Part shown: piece by piece, positions 18,401-25,870 of the stretch
How the letters are laid out: every line of letters begins with the position of its first letter
Numbering within the stretch: the first letter of the stretch is position 1
NCBI GenBank assembly: GCA_964580055.1
Contig: CAZOJI010000021.1
Coordinates: 1-64,000 of the forward strand
Source: JBDGYW01 sp964580055
Lineage (GTDB): Bacteria; Gemmatimonadota; Gemmatimonadetes; Gemmatimonadales; GWC2-71-9
Direction of reading: 5' to 3'
DNA length: 64,000 nucleotides
Translations under genes and position numbers: made by a program
Notes under the pieces: generated by a model
What the model saw: only the letters and a program-made list of their open reading frames with translations
Database searches by the model: none
What the model was told of the DNA's origin: nothing

Positions 18401-20000
18401 CCCAGATGTTCCCCAAGCCGTGCGGGGCGATCCGGCACGCATCCGCCAGGTGCTCACGAACATCGTGGGGAATGCCGTCAAGTTTACCGCCGACGGCGAG
18501 GTCGTGGTCGTCGTGGATGTGCGCGATCGACACAACGGGGTAGTCGATCTCGGTTTCTGCGTGAGGGACACGGGTGTGGGAATTCCGCCCGACAAGCTCG
18601 AAACGATTTTCGAGGAGTTCAACCAGGTTGACGTCTCAACGAGCCGGCAGTACGGTGGTTCCGGGTTGGGGTTGGCGATATCGGCGCGTTTGTTGGAGGT
18701 GATGGGCACCGAGATGCACGTTGAGAGCGAGGTGGGACGAGGGAGTGAGTTTTACTTCGTGGTCTCCCTGGAGCTGGCGGAAGCCGCGGAGCCCGAAGTG
18801 ATCGGTGCCCTGGATTCACTGCGTGGCACCCGGATCCTGGTGGTGGACGACAACGACACCAACCGCCGCATCTTGAGAGACATGTTGACTCCGCCTGGTG
18901 CGGACGTCACAACAGCACCGAACGGCAGTGCCGCGATGGAGGAGCTACACCGTGCGGCGTCGAATGACGCGGCATTTGACATGGCCATCATCGACGGCCA
19001 GATGCCGGACTTTGACGGCTATCAGCTAGTCGAGAAAATCCGTGAAGAGCCCATGTTGGCCCGCCTGAAGATCATGATGCTCACTTCCGGCGGGCGAGCG
19101 GGTGACGGCCGACGATGCCGCTCGCTGGACATCTCCGCTTATCTCACGAAGCCGGTTTCGCGCTCAGACCTGCTCGAGGCTCTCGTGCGTATGTGTGCCC
19201 CCAATGCGGTGCCGGAAAAGCGCGGTCTCGTCACTCGCCATTCCATCGAGGAAGGGCGCACTCGCTTAAGAGTGCTCCTCGCCGAAGACAACGCAGTGAA
19301 TCAGACGATCGCGGCGAGCATGCTCCGGAAGCGAGGGCATGAAGTGCGCATAGTCGAGACCGGCCGACAGGCTGTGGACGCGGTACGTGACGAGGATTTC
19401 GACGTCGTCCTGATGGACGTGCAGATGCCGGAGTTGGATGGCTGGGCGGCCACCAGGGAGATACGCGACGCGCTGAGGCTCGAAACACTTCCGGTCGTGG
19501 CCCTCACGGCACACGCGGGCGAGAACGAGCGCGAAACCTGCCGCGCCGCGGGGATGGACGGCTATCTCAGCAAACCGTTCAGGCCCCACGAGCTGTTTTC
19601 CGTAGTAGAGGGCTGGGGCGTCGACGGCGGGACGAGCGCCGACCGGCAGAGCGACGAAGAGCCGGTCGACCTGCAATACCTGCGCGACACGCTGGGCGAG
19701 GCCGGAGCGGGTGCGGCTTTCGGCGCTGTGATCGACGTGTTCCTGCGGGATGCCCCGGAGCGTGCGGACGCGGTCGATAGGGCGTTCGGGAGCAGCGACA
19801 ACGATGCTGTCAAGAGGGCGGCTCACGCCTTCAAGTCATCGGCCCGGACGATCGGAGCGAACAAGCTCGCCGGCATGCTCGCGGACATCGAGAAGAACGG
19901 CAGAGAGGCAAACCCAGACGAGCGAGGTGCAAAACTCAGCGCTCTGCGCAACGAGATCGACAGAGTGGTCGAGTTCTTACAAAAAAACCGTTGGAGCTGA
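15450..20000 (+). CDS. very large membrane hybrid kinase: multi-TM, PASx4, GAF-like, HisKA, HATPase, 2 receivers, HPt
   Basis: The start ATG at 15450 overlaps the upstream stop and follows GAAGGAG; the product is 1516 residues. The N-terminus holds about six hydrophobic helices (20-200). Three PAS domains follow (about 215-590), then a GAF-like segment (600-720) and a fourth PAS (725-840). HisKA has NMSHEIRTPIHGV; the HATPase has DTGVGIPPDKL and GLGLAIS. Receiver 1 has MAIIDGQMPDFDG, receiver 2 has VVLMDVQMPELDG, and an HPt domain ends the protein (AAHAFKSSARTIGA). This is a BarA/ArcB-like phosphorelay hub. PAS 2 and 4 contain Cys-rich inserts (CYEV ... CALPELW; CYESICPELRGNCPV), echoing the Cys-PAS kinases at 47737 and 55313. 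Confidence 0.9.
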   Translation: MIQGIGDQAAAAEQDRTTDVEATLARSLLGYDLIAEGAQIVLLTLMVVLLWHDVGRLPLAAWAAGIAAMAVFRLWLRHRYASGNADPERVKNMVRLVVAARCVAWSAGPVVFGPYLLFGHSVLFLVVFAGMIATASSTLVADRLAFRIVIVVLLVPLAGVIAFSGSTHLHLVTLWLIALFGATMWLQHARAHHRLVKRLQASADLSESERGAVRDKRLLDALLAAAPTAVAGLDEDGCILFVNNAFEKLFGYTAEEAVGADVNELLVQPEDIAQGRQNDADARRGHTVVQEVSRRRKDGTMVPVKVSGAAAGEEADGAMLVLYDNLTESLRARNQLAERERYYRTVLHSLQEDIMVVDRDYRIVDINNNALHTLGYGREEVIGRPCYEVSRGLTVPCDRRGEECALPELWRTEMPQQSHSVHRKADGTSFHANVVLSPLRDAEGKLTMAVESVRDVTDRMMAQEALGESEEKFRAVTSSAQDAILMMDDAGQIILWNEAAERLFGYAAAEALGRNLHRLLTPERFLQAHEASFPEFTRTGQGAAVGETLELAAVRKDGEEIPVELSLSSVFLRERWNAIGILRDISIRKHVEAERVNLLRQMEERVKELRCLMGVSEAVRQGDDVVDILEETVKLLPSGWQYPEITRARIRHLESEHHSEPFTESPWSLSADLVVDGRVVGGVDIFYVEERPAADHGPFLEEERQLVEGIARSLSIGIERKTAEESVWMALATTQGILEKLPVGVAVVGVDRVIRRVNKAAVDITGRSENDLVGSRCYESICPELRGNCPVLDRGEDVANRETSVLGGAARSIPVLKTVIPTTLDDEEVLLEVFADVTELKETEGQLEEHIRMLESTHVELKRHAAELAQAKDTAEKAVRAKGAFMANMSHEIRTPIHGVLGTLELMLDTELSGEQSRLAQQAHDSGESLLRVVNDILDFTKFDSGRLELEDIPFEPAGLAEAVVRMLIVQAEQRGVELVCDVHPDVPQAVRGDPARIRQVLTNIVGNAVKFTADGEVVVVVDVRDRHNGVVDLGFCVRDTGVGIPPDKLETIFEEFNQVDVSTSRQYGGSGLGLAISARLLEVMGTEMHVESEVGRGSEFYFVVSLELAEAAEPEVIGALDSLRGTRILVVDDNDTNRRILRDMLTPPGADVTTAPNGSAAMEELHRAASNDAAFDMAIIDGQMPDFDGYQLVEKIREEPMLARLKIMMLTSGGRAGDGRRCRSLDISAYLTKPVSRSDLLEALVRMCAPNAVPEKRGLVTRHSIEEGRTRLRVLLAEDNAVNQTIAASMLRKRGHEVRIVETGRQAVDAVRDEDFDVVLMDVQMPELDGWAATREIRDALRLETLPVVALTAHAGENERETCRAAGMDGYLSKPFRPHELFSVVEGWGVDGGTSADRQSDEEPVDLQYLRDTLGEAGAGAAFGAVIDVFLRDAPERADAVDRAFGSSDNDAVKRAAHAFKSSARTIGANKLAGMLADIEKNGREANPDERGAKLSALRNEIDRVVEFLQKNRWS

Positions 20001-20012
20001 GGTGACGAAACC

Positions 20013-20438
20013 ATGTACAAGATCCTGCTGGTGGACGATGATCCGGGACTCCTGAGCGCAGTGAGCCGCCTGCTCGAGGGCGCGGGTTTCGAGGTTCTGC
20101 AGGCGTCTGACGGACGCGAAGCGATGAACTTGCTGCGCGACAACCACGTCGACCTGACCATAATCGACATCTTTATGCCGAACGTGGACGGTATGGAGTT
20201 CACCATTCGGGTGAAGCGTCTCTATCCCGATGCCAAGATCGTCGCGATTTCGGGTGGGGGGACGGTCGACAAACGCAGCGTGCTCGACATTGCACGGAGG
20301 TACGGGGCGGTTCGCACACTCACAAAGCCATTCGAGCTGACAGACCTGCTGGCGACCGTGAACGAGGTGCTCGAATTGCCATTCGGAGGGCCTCGTACTG
20401 GGTCTGCAGGAGAGGCAGCAGCAGAATGGCGACAGTAG
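20013..20438 (+). CDS. single-domain response regulator
   Basis: The 141-residue product is a receiver (ILLVDDDPGLLSAV, phospho-Asp in LTIIDIFMPNVDG, Ser in VAISGGG, Lys in LTKPFEL) with a short unstructured tail. It lies 12 bases after the HPt-containing hybrid kinase, whose HPt could phosphorylate it. Its end overlaps the start of the kinase at 20426 by 13 bases. It is related to the receiver at 22075, as part of an apparent tandem duplication. Confidence 0.88.
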   Translation: MYKILLVDDDPGLLSAVSRLLEGAGFEVLQASDGREAMNLLRDNHVDLTIIDIFMPNVDGMEFTIRVKRLYPDAKIVAISGGGTVDKRSVLDIARRYGAVRTLTKPFELTDLLATVNEVLELPFGGPRTGSAGEAAAEWRQ

Positions 20439-21655
20439 CCGCGGTGGATCCTTACGCGCGGCCCGTTCCGCCGCGCGCGCTCGCGCTGTCGGGCGCTGCG
20501 CTGGTGGTAGCGCTGGTGGGAGCGGTGTTCTTCAAAGACGCCGTGGCCGAGTACGGCTTTCTCGTGTGGTTGCTGGCGATCATCCCGGCGTTTCTCCTGT
20601 GCCACTATCGCGGCTGGAACGGCATTACGGCGGTGCTCGGATCCGCAATGGCGCTATTGTCGTCGGCTTACGTGGTCAGTGTCCTTGCGGGCTGGCAGTT
20701 GCTGGAATGGCCGGTCTTCGTGTTCATCGTCGCTACCTACGTTGGACTCGCATTGGGATGGGGGTGGTTCGGTGAGGTAAGGCAGGTTGCGGAAGTGCAG
20801 CAGGAGACCCAGCAGGCACTCCGTCTAACTCACGCACATCTGAAGAAATCCTGCGCCGACCTGCAGTTAGCGCAGTGGAAACTCATAGAAGCGGAGAAGC
20901 TGGAGGCAGTGGGACAGTTGGCGGCGGGTGTGGCTCACGAGGTCAAGAACCCGCTCATGACGTTGCTCACCGGGACGCGGTATCTCGCAGAGCACGTGAA
21001 GTTCGAAGACGAAAACGTGCGGGTGTTGCTCGACGACATGCAGGACGCGGTAGAGCGCGCGGATTCTGTGATCACCGGCTTGCTGGACTTCTCGGCTCCG
21101 CGCGACCTGGCCCCCCGTCCCACAGATCTGAACGAGCTCGTGGAGCGGTCGACCAAAATGGTGAAACACGAACTCGACAAGGCGCATGTGTCCCTTGAGT
21201 TGGAGCGGGAGGAGAAACTCCCGTTGCTTTCGCTGGACGGTTTCAAGATCCAGCAGGTGCTGGTGAACGTGTTCACCAACGCGGCGCATGCAACGCCGAA
21301 AGGGGGTCGTATCGTCGCTCGCACGTATCGCACACAGACGGTGGTCCTTGGTGCGGAAGGGGAAGCCGGCGGGGTGGTGGAGTCCGGGAGGGATATGGTT
21401 GTCCTGGAGGTGGACGACACCGGCACCGGTATAGAGCCAGAACAAATCTCGAAACTCTACGACCCCTTCTTCACCACCAAGCCCACTGGCAAGGGCACCG
21501 GGTTGGGACTGGCGGTTACCCGGCAGATCGTGGACAGGCACGGCGGCAAGATCGATATCCGAAACCGCGACGAAGGCGGCGCCCGAGTCACGGTCGTATT
21601 CAACGTACCGGAGGAGGCCACGGATGGAGGACAGGAAGCGCATTCTGCTGATTGA
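20426..21655 (+). CDS. membrane histidine kinase (4 TM helices, NtrB-like core)
   Basis: This 409-residue protein has four hydrophobic helices between about 20 and 120, with almost no periplasmic loop, so it is an intramembrane or membrane-state sensor. A coiled coil follows, then HisKA with the phospho-His in GVAHEVKNPLMTLL, then HATPase (NVFTNAAHATP, DTGTGIEPEQI, GTGLGLAVTRQIV). The gene is embedded between receivers 20013 and 21624 with overlapping ends, so all three are probably translated together. The environmental cue is unknown. Confidence 0.9.
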   Translation: MATVAAVDPYARPVPPRALALSGAALVVALVGAVFFKDAVAEYGFLVWLLAIIPAFLLCHYRGWNGITAVLGSAMALLSSAYVVSVLAGWQLLEWPVFVFIVATYVGLALGWGWFGEVRQVAEVQQETQQALRLTHAHLKKSCADLQLAQWKLIEAEKLEAVGQLAAGVAHEVKNPLMTLLTGTRYLAEHVKFEDENVRVLLDDMQDAVERADSVITGLLDFSAPRDLAPRPTDLNELVERSTKMVKHELDKAHVSLELEREEKLPLLSLDGFKIQQVLVNVFTNAAHATPKGGRIVARTYRTQTVVLGAEGEAGGVVESGRDMVVLEVDDTGTGIEPEQISKLYDPFFTTKPTGKGTGLGLAVTRQIVDRHGGKIDIRNRDEGGARVTVVFNVPEEATDGGQEAHSAD

Positions 21656-22001
21656 CGATGAGGCAATGATAACGCGTACGGTGAAACTGTACCTCGAGGG
21701 TACAGGGAAATACGAAGTGAGGACTCAGAACAATGGGGCGGACGCGGTAGCAACCGCTCGTGCGTTCAAACCCGATTTGGTTTTGTTGGATATCGTGATG
21801 CCCGGCGTTGACGGAGCCGAAGTCGCGGAAAAGATGCAGGACGATCCCGTCCTCAAAGACATCCCGATCGTGTTCCTGACTGCGCTGGTCAGGCCGGGCG
21901 AGGTGGCTGCGAGCGGCAGTGATATTGGTGGGTTCCCGTTCATCGCCAAGCCCCTGGACCCTGACAAGATCATAGCCTGCATAGAGAAGTACACATACTG
22001 A
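21624..22001 (+). CDS. single-domain response regulator
   Basis: This 125-residue receiver starts inside the upstream kinase gene (32-base overlap). Signature residues: LLIDDEAMITRT, phospho-Asp in LVLLDIVMPGVDG, Thr in VFLTALVR, Lys in FIAKPLDPD. It has no output domain. It is clearly related along its whole length to the receiver at 22494 (same TRT...LYLE.TG.YEVR pattern), which suggests recent tandem duplication. Likely cognate to the kinase at 20426. Confidence 0.9.
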   Translation: MEDRKRILLIDDEAMITRTVKLYLEGTGKYEVRTQNNGADAVATARAFKPDLVLLDIVMPGVDGAEVAEKMQDDPVLKDIPIVFLTALVRPGEVAASGSDIGGFPFIAKPLDPDKIIACIEKYTY

Positions 22002-22050
22002 GTGAGAGGCTCATTCGCGAGGTTTTCCGGACGAACGTTCTTGAAGGTAC

Positions 22051-22428
22051 ATGAGAAAGGAGTATGGCTGGACCATGGCGAAGGTGTTGGTTGTCGATGA
22101 CGAGAGAATGGTCAGGTCGGTGCTCCGCAGGTTCTTGGAGCAGCAAGGATATGATGTCGTTGAGGCCGTAGACGGTATCGACGCGTTGGACATGCTCGCC
22201 CGCGGGGATGTGGATGTGGCTATAGTAGATCTCATCATGCCTCGTCTGGACGGTTTCGGGCTGCTTCGCGAGGTGGAGAGGCACTTTCCCGGCACCGCTG
22301 TCATCGTCATCTCGGGCGTCAAGAGCCAGCTTGCTGATGCAAAGAAGGAGTTCAGCGTACTGGCCGCCCTCGGCAAGCCGTTCGAGCTCGAAGAAATTGA
22401 GGCAACTATTCGGAGTGCCGTCGGATGA
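22051..22428 (+). CDS. single-domain response regulator
   Basis: The product is a receiver of 117-125 residues. The ATG at 22051 (GAAGG close upstream) and the ATG at 22075 are both in frame; the conserved part begins at 22075. Signature residues: VLVVDDERMVRSV, phospho-Asp in VAIVDLIMPRLDG, Ser in VVISGVK, Lys in LGKPFEL. It resembles the receiver at 20013. The stop overlaps a potential ATG of the next gene. Confidence 0.87.
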   Translation: MRKEYGWTMAKVLVVDDERMVRSVLRRFLEQQGYDVVEAVDGIDALDMLARGDVDVAIVDLIMPRLDGFGLLREVERHFPGTAVIVISGVKSQLADAKKEFSVLAALGKPFELEEIEATIRSAVG

Positions 22429-22493
22429 CACCGGTTCAGCTGAACGGGTTTTGGCAGGATCTCGGAACGAGCCTCACCGACGGCGGAGGCGGA

Positions 22494-22871
22494 ATGAACG
22501 AAAAGAAACGAGTTCTCTTGGTTGACGACGAGGCTGCTGTGACTCGTACACTCCAACTCTACCTCGAAGCCACAGGTCAATATGAGGTGAGGAGCGAGAA
22601 CCAGTCGCTCGAGGCAATGCGAACTGCTCGTCTGTTCCAACCGCACATCGTACTGCTTGACGTTTCGATGCCGGACATGGACGGAGGTGAGATTGCTGCC
22701 TTGATCCAGAAGGACCAAGCATTAGTCGGAGTCCCGATCGTGTTCTTGACTGGCCTGATACGGCGCGAGGAGTTGAACGTGATCGGCAAGGAGATCGCCG
22801 GACGTCCGTACCTCGCCAAACCACCCGATCCCCAGCTAATCGCCGAAGTAATCGAGGAGTATACGACGTGA
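22494..22871 (+). CDS. single-domain response regulator (paralogue of 21624)
   Basis: I choose the ATG at 22494, preceded by GGCGGAGGCGGA. An ATG at 22425 overlapping the upstream stop would add 23 unconserved residues. The 125-residue receiver has LLVDDEAAVTRTL, phospho-Asp in VLLDVSMPDMDG, Thr in VFLTGLIR, Lys in YLAKPPDP. It is the closest relative in the window of the receiver at 21624. Its end overlaps the GTG start of the next receiver. Confidence 0.86.
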   Translation: MNEKKRVLLVDDEAAVTRTLQLYLEATGQYEVRSENQSLEAMRTARLFQPHIVLLDVSMPDMDGGEIAALIQKDQALVGVPIVFLTGLIRREELNVIGKEIAGRPYLAKPPDPQLIAEVIEEYTT

Positions 22872-23236
22872 ACATCCTCGTAGTTGATGACGATGCCGGT
22901 GTACTGCGCGCCCACGAAAGAATCCTGGAAGCGGGAGGATTTGCGGTCACGGCGGTCGACAACGGCTTCACGGCATTCACGGCGCTCGACGAGATTGATT
23001 TCCGAGCGATCGTATGCGATCACAAGATGCCGTACCTGGACGGCAAGACGCTTTTCGAACAGCTCGAGGAGAAATATCCCAATCTCTCGGCTCGCGTGGT
23101 GTTCGTGACGGGCTATGCCGGTGACCCTCGTGTGGAATCCTTTCTCGACAAAACGGGACAGCCCGTGCTATTCAAACCGGTCGATGCGGGTGAGCTGATA
23201 CGGGTGGTGAGGGAAATGGCCTCGCGGCCGATTTGA
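22868..23236 (+). CDS. single-domain response regulator with degenerate acceptor neighbourhood
   Basis: A GTG start at 22868 overlaps the upstream stop (GTGA). The 122-residue receiver has ILVVDDDAGVLRA and phospho-Asp in AIVCDHKMPYLDG, a His following the Asp, as in the Tll0569/PleD-like group that often ends hybrid kinases. Thr in VFVTGYAG and Lys in LFKPVDAG are present. It closes a run of four receivers and probably receives phosphate from a hybrid kinase or HPt upstream. Confidence 0.86.
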   Translation: MNILVVDDDAGVLRAHERILEAGGFAVTAVDNGFTAFTALDEIDFRAIVCDHKMPYLDGKTLFEQLEEKYPNLSARVVFVTGYAGDPRVESFLDKTGQPVLFKPVDAGELIRVVREMASRPI

Positions 23237-23252
23237 TGCGCGAGCCGCAGCC

Positions 23253-23972
23253 ATGGAGGGCGCAGTGGATTGTACAGACGAAGAACGCACGGGACCCATC
23301 TCCATCGAATACCGCTTCAGGCTGTCAAACGACGCCCAGCAGGTGTTCAGCCTAGACCTCGACCCAGAGACGCTTCAGCCGCTCGGCAACGTACCCGACG
23401 ACCTGCCTTATTGGGCTCGGCTCGAGGTTCACCAGTGCCCCAACTGCGCCCTGACGCTTGCTGACACTGCATACTGTCCGGCCGCAGCGCATCTCGTCGG
23501 CCTGGTGCATCGGTTCGACCAGGTGCTCTCCCACGAGTACGTGGAGGTGGACGTCGTGACCAGGGAGAGGCATATATCCCAGCAAATGGCGGCGCAAAGG
23601 GGAATAGGTTCGTTGATGGGCTTGATTATGGCGGTGAGCGGGTGCCCGAACATGCGATTCTTCCGCCCGATGGCGCGCTTCCACGTACCTTGGGCCAGCG
23701 AACAGGAGACCATGTTCCGCGCCGCTTCCACGTACCTGCTGACAAAATTGCTCGTTCTGGGACCGGAAACACGGGCGACCCTGGAGCTGGATGGACTGGT
23801 TCGGGTCTACAAAACCGTGCATGAGGTCAACAAGGCGTTCATTGAGAGGCTGCATTCCGGGAGCAGCTTAGACTCGATGGTCAATGCGCTAGTGATACTC
23901 GATACCTACACCCTCACCCTGCCGTTCGCCATCCGTAACTCTCTCGACGAACTGCGCCATCTGTTCGTGTGA
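23253..23972 (+). CDS. DUF6901-like protein with Cys motifs
   Basis: This 239-residue protein has no signal peptide or clear membrane helix. It starts with IEYRFRLSNDAQQVFSLDLDPETLQ, then CPNCALTLADTAYCPAA, later SLMGLIMAVSGCPNMRFFRPMARFH. This pattern fits a family I recall as DUF6901, found beside signalling genes in several anaerobic lineages. Four conserved Cys (CPNC, YC, GC) may bind a metal. It follows the receiver run after 16 bases and is probably in the same transcript. Function unknown; a role as output partner of the receivers is a guess from position. Confidence 0.6.
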   Translation: MEGAVDCTDEERTGPISIEYRFRLSNDAQQVFSLDLDPETLQPLGNVPDDLPYWARLEVHQCPNCALTLADTAYCPAAAHLVGLVHRFDQVLSHEYVEVDVVTRERHISQQMAAQRGIGSLMGLIMAVSGCPNMRFFRPMARFHVPWASEQETMFRAASTYLLTKLLVLGPETRATLELDGLVRVYKTVHEVNKAFIERLHSGSSLDSMVNALVILDTYTLTLPFAIRNSLDELRHLFV

Positions 23973-24639
23973 CACGTCAGACGTCGGCCGTCGAATTCGA
24001 GTTCGAGGTAGGATGAGGTGAGTGCGAAAGGGTGATGCGCAAACCCAGTGCGGCTTAGCTGCGTACGCATCGTGAAGCGATTCTGCACTTGCTCTGCTAT
24101 TCGAATGACATCAGAGTGGAAGGTCTCGCCAACAAGGGGGGATTGCATGCACAAGTGAACGGTTCTACAGTCCGCACATCGCACACGAGATTGTGGCTGA
24201 CGTTGAACTCGGGGCGTCGACACACCTCCTGGGCTGCCTCGAAGAGATTTACGTTGTGACATCTCCGGACAATCTCTGACCGCGGAGTTTGGCATTGTCG
24301 TCGAACCGCACGGTCTGGTCCGTCTGGGCACGCCGCTGCTAGCGTGTGGCTTGGACAACACATCCGACGGCGACTTCCGCCATTGCGTTTTTGGGGCAGC
24401 GATATGCCGAAATTGGAACACTTATGGGAGTTTCTGAAACCTGCCCCCCAATTTCAGGACCGTCTAAACTGGGCCAGTTTCTTTTTGCTGGCTTTCTAGC
24501 TGGGATTTCTCGGTGGCGATCTTTGCGCCGCCTTCGCGGTCCAGCCACACCTTGTCCGCGAGTGTCGAATCCGGTTGGCTGCTCGTGGCTGGTCTTCCGT
24601 TACTCGGCGGTGTAGGAAGGAAACGCGTCCTGAATGAGG
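23973..24639. other. 667-base stretch without a supported gene
   Basis: Reading frames on both strands are short, arginine-rich and without recognisable motifs. The segment around 24360-24480 has a composition reminiscent of insertion-sequence ends, but I could not identify an element or inverted repeats. It separates the plus-strand signalling operon from the minus-strand receiver at 24640. Confidence 0.4.
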
Positions 24640-24999
24640 CTATTGCCCCCCCTCCAGCAGCTCTTCTACCGCCGATCTCAGTTCCTCGATGGAGAACGGC
24701 TTCCTGAGGGATTTATCCGCCCCGTGGGTGCGCGGATCGGTGAGCGCGTCCACGTACGCAGAGATGGCAATGATCTTTGCGTCGGGAAACTCCTCCCGTA
24801 GACGCTCGATCAACTGCAAACCTCCCATTCTCTGCATCACCAGATCGGTCACCACGACGTCAGGCGGGTTCTCTCGATAAAGTGAAAGAGCTTCATCCCC
24901 ATCGTGCGCTTCGCTGACTACATAACCGGCCCGCTCCAGGACCATACACACTACTTCCCGTACCTGATCTTCATCGTCAACGACGAGTATGGTGGCCAT
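24640..24999 (-). CDS. single-domain response regulator
   Basis: I place the start at the ATG at 24999 (ribosome site GAGGGA); an in-frame start at 25035 is less likely. The 119-residue receiver has ILVVDDEDQVREV, phospho-Asp in VVVTDLVMQRMGG (the usual Pro after Met is Gln), Ser in IAISAYV and Lys in LRKPFSIEEL. It stands alone on the minus strand. It resembles receivers often linked to CheY-like control of hybrid kinases. Partner unknown. Confidence 0.85.
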   Translation of the reverse strand: MATILVVDDEDQVREVVCMVLERAGYVVSEAHDGDEALSLYRENPPDVVVTDLVMQRMGGLQLIERLREEFPDAKIIAISAYVDALTDPRTHGADKSLRKPFSIEELRSAVEELLEGGQ

Positions 25000-25537
25000 T
25001 TCCCTCGTACCGGTGAATGCGATGCAGTTGTTCAATCACAGGCGACCTGATAGTTGGAATCTGTGAGGCAATCTAACGTCGAATTCTCCACTACCAATGC
25101 CGTTTCCTTAGTACTGTACCAAGTGTCGTCAAGATTCTCTGTCAACTGTAGTCCTAACTCCTCTGCATCGGCAGTTCACTGACTCGTATCGGCCCAGTCC
25201 AAACCGGTGTGCCCCGCGTATGAAGCCAAGTCCCAGCGGAAGCGACAAACTACGCCGACTATCTTCATTATACGTCATACGTCCAAACTCGTGGAAAACC
25301 AGGTTGACCACATGAAGGGCGGTTCACCTCGGGTTACCAGCGCTCTACATTCCAATCGGTCACTAATCGGAGGTNNNNNNNNNNNNNNNNNNNNNNNNNN
25401 NNNNNNNNNNNNNNNNNNNNNNNNNNNNNNNNNNNNNNNNNNNNNNNNNNNNNNNNNNNNNNNNNNNNNNNNNNCGGTTCACCTCGGGTTACCAGCGCTC
25501 TACATTCCAATCGGTCACTAATCGGAGGTCTGGCGCC
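25000..25537. other. intergenic region containing an assembly gap
   Basis: No gene is supported here. The region includes a 100-N spacer at 25375-25474 flanked by two identical 55-base sequences (25320-25374 and 25475-25529), which points to an artificial join rather than missing DNA. The ribosome site of the small membrane protein at 25538 (GGAGG) is at the end of the right copy. Confidence 0.7.
25320..25529. repeat. identical 55-base flanks around a 100-N spacer (assembly artefact)
   Basis: Bases 25320-25374 and 25475-25529 are the same 55 bases in direct orientation on either side of exactly 100 N. A length of 55 is a common assembler k-mer, so two contigs sharing a terminal k-mer were probably scaffolded instead of merged. 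The true sequence most likely contains this segment once and no gap. Confidence 0.8.
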
Positions 25538-25783
25538 ATGATGGACTCCTTGGCTTTGGTCTGCTATGCGGCGGGCGCCATGGCCTTTATCCGTTTCTTT
25601 GTGCTGGCTCCGAGGCTCAACTCGGAGCGCGTTGGTCCACCTCCCACCAAAGTGCAGCGCTTGTTCCCCTGGTTACCGGGACAATTCACGCAGGAAGGGG
25701 TGCGACTGTATCGCCACATGAACGGCCTGATGCTGGCCGGGTGGGTGTTCTTGGTGCTGGGGATCGTGCTGTCCGGGTTGTAG
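25538..25783 (+). CDS. small two-helix membrane protein of unknown function
   Basis: The ATG at 25538 is preceded by GGAGG. The 81-residue product has hydrophobic helices at about 5-22 and 60-80, joined by a basic, proline-containing loop (NSERVGPPPTKVQRLFPWLPGQFTQEG). I do not recognise a family. It lies between the lone receiver and the converging sigma-54 activator at 25871. Its compact coding frame, good ribosome site and clear topology support a real gene. Confidence 0.6.
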   Translation: MMDSLALVCYAAGAMAFIRFFVLAPRLNSERVGPPPTKVQRLFPWLPGQFTQEGVRLYRHMNGLMLAGWVFLVLGIVLSGL

Positions 25784-25870
25784 GAGGGCCGCGGCCTCAT
25801 CGGGGTCTGGCCCGTCAGGCTGCAGGATAGGTGTTTCAGGGCCTCTAGTGGATGTGCGGCTCGCCGTGCA

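Noticed and set aside
23906..24421. 171-residue minus-strand frame in the gap after the DUF6901-like gene
   Set aside because: Overlaps the end of the supported gene, no ribosome site, no motif; looks like random coding.
24360..24480. Possible insertion-sequence end in the 23973-24639 spacer
   Set aside because: Composition suggests it, but no transposase fragment or terminal repeats could be shown.
25320..25529. A genuine 55-bp direct repeat or attachment site
   Set aside because: Exact copies on both sides of a 100-N spacer are best explained by contig overlap at assembler k-mer length.
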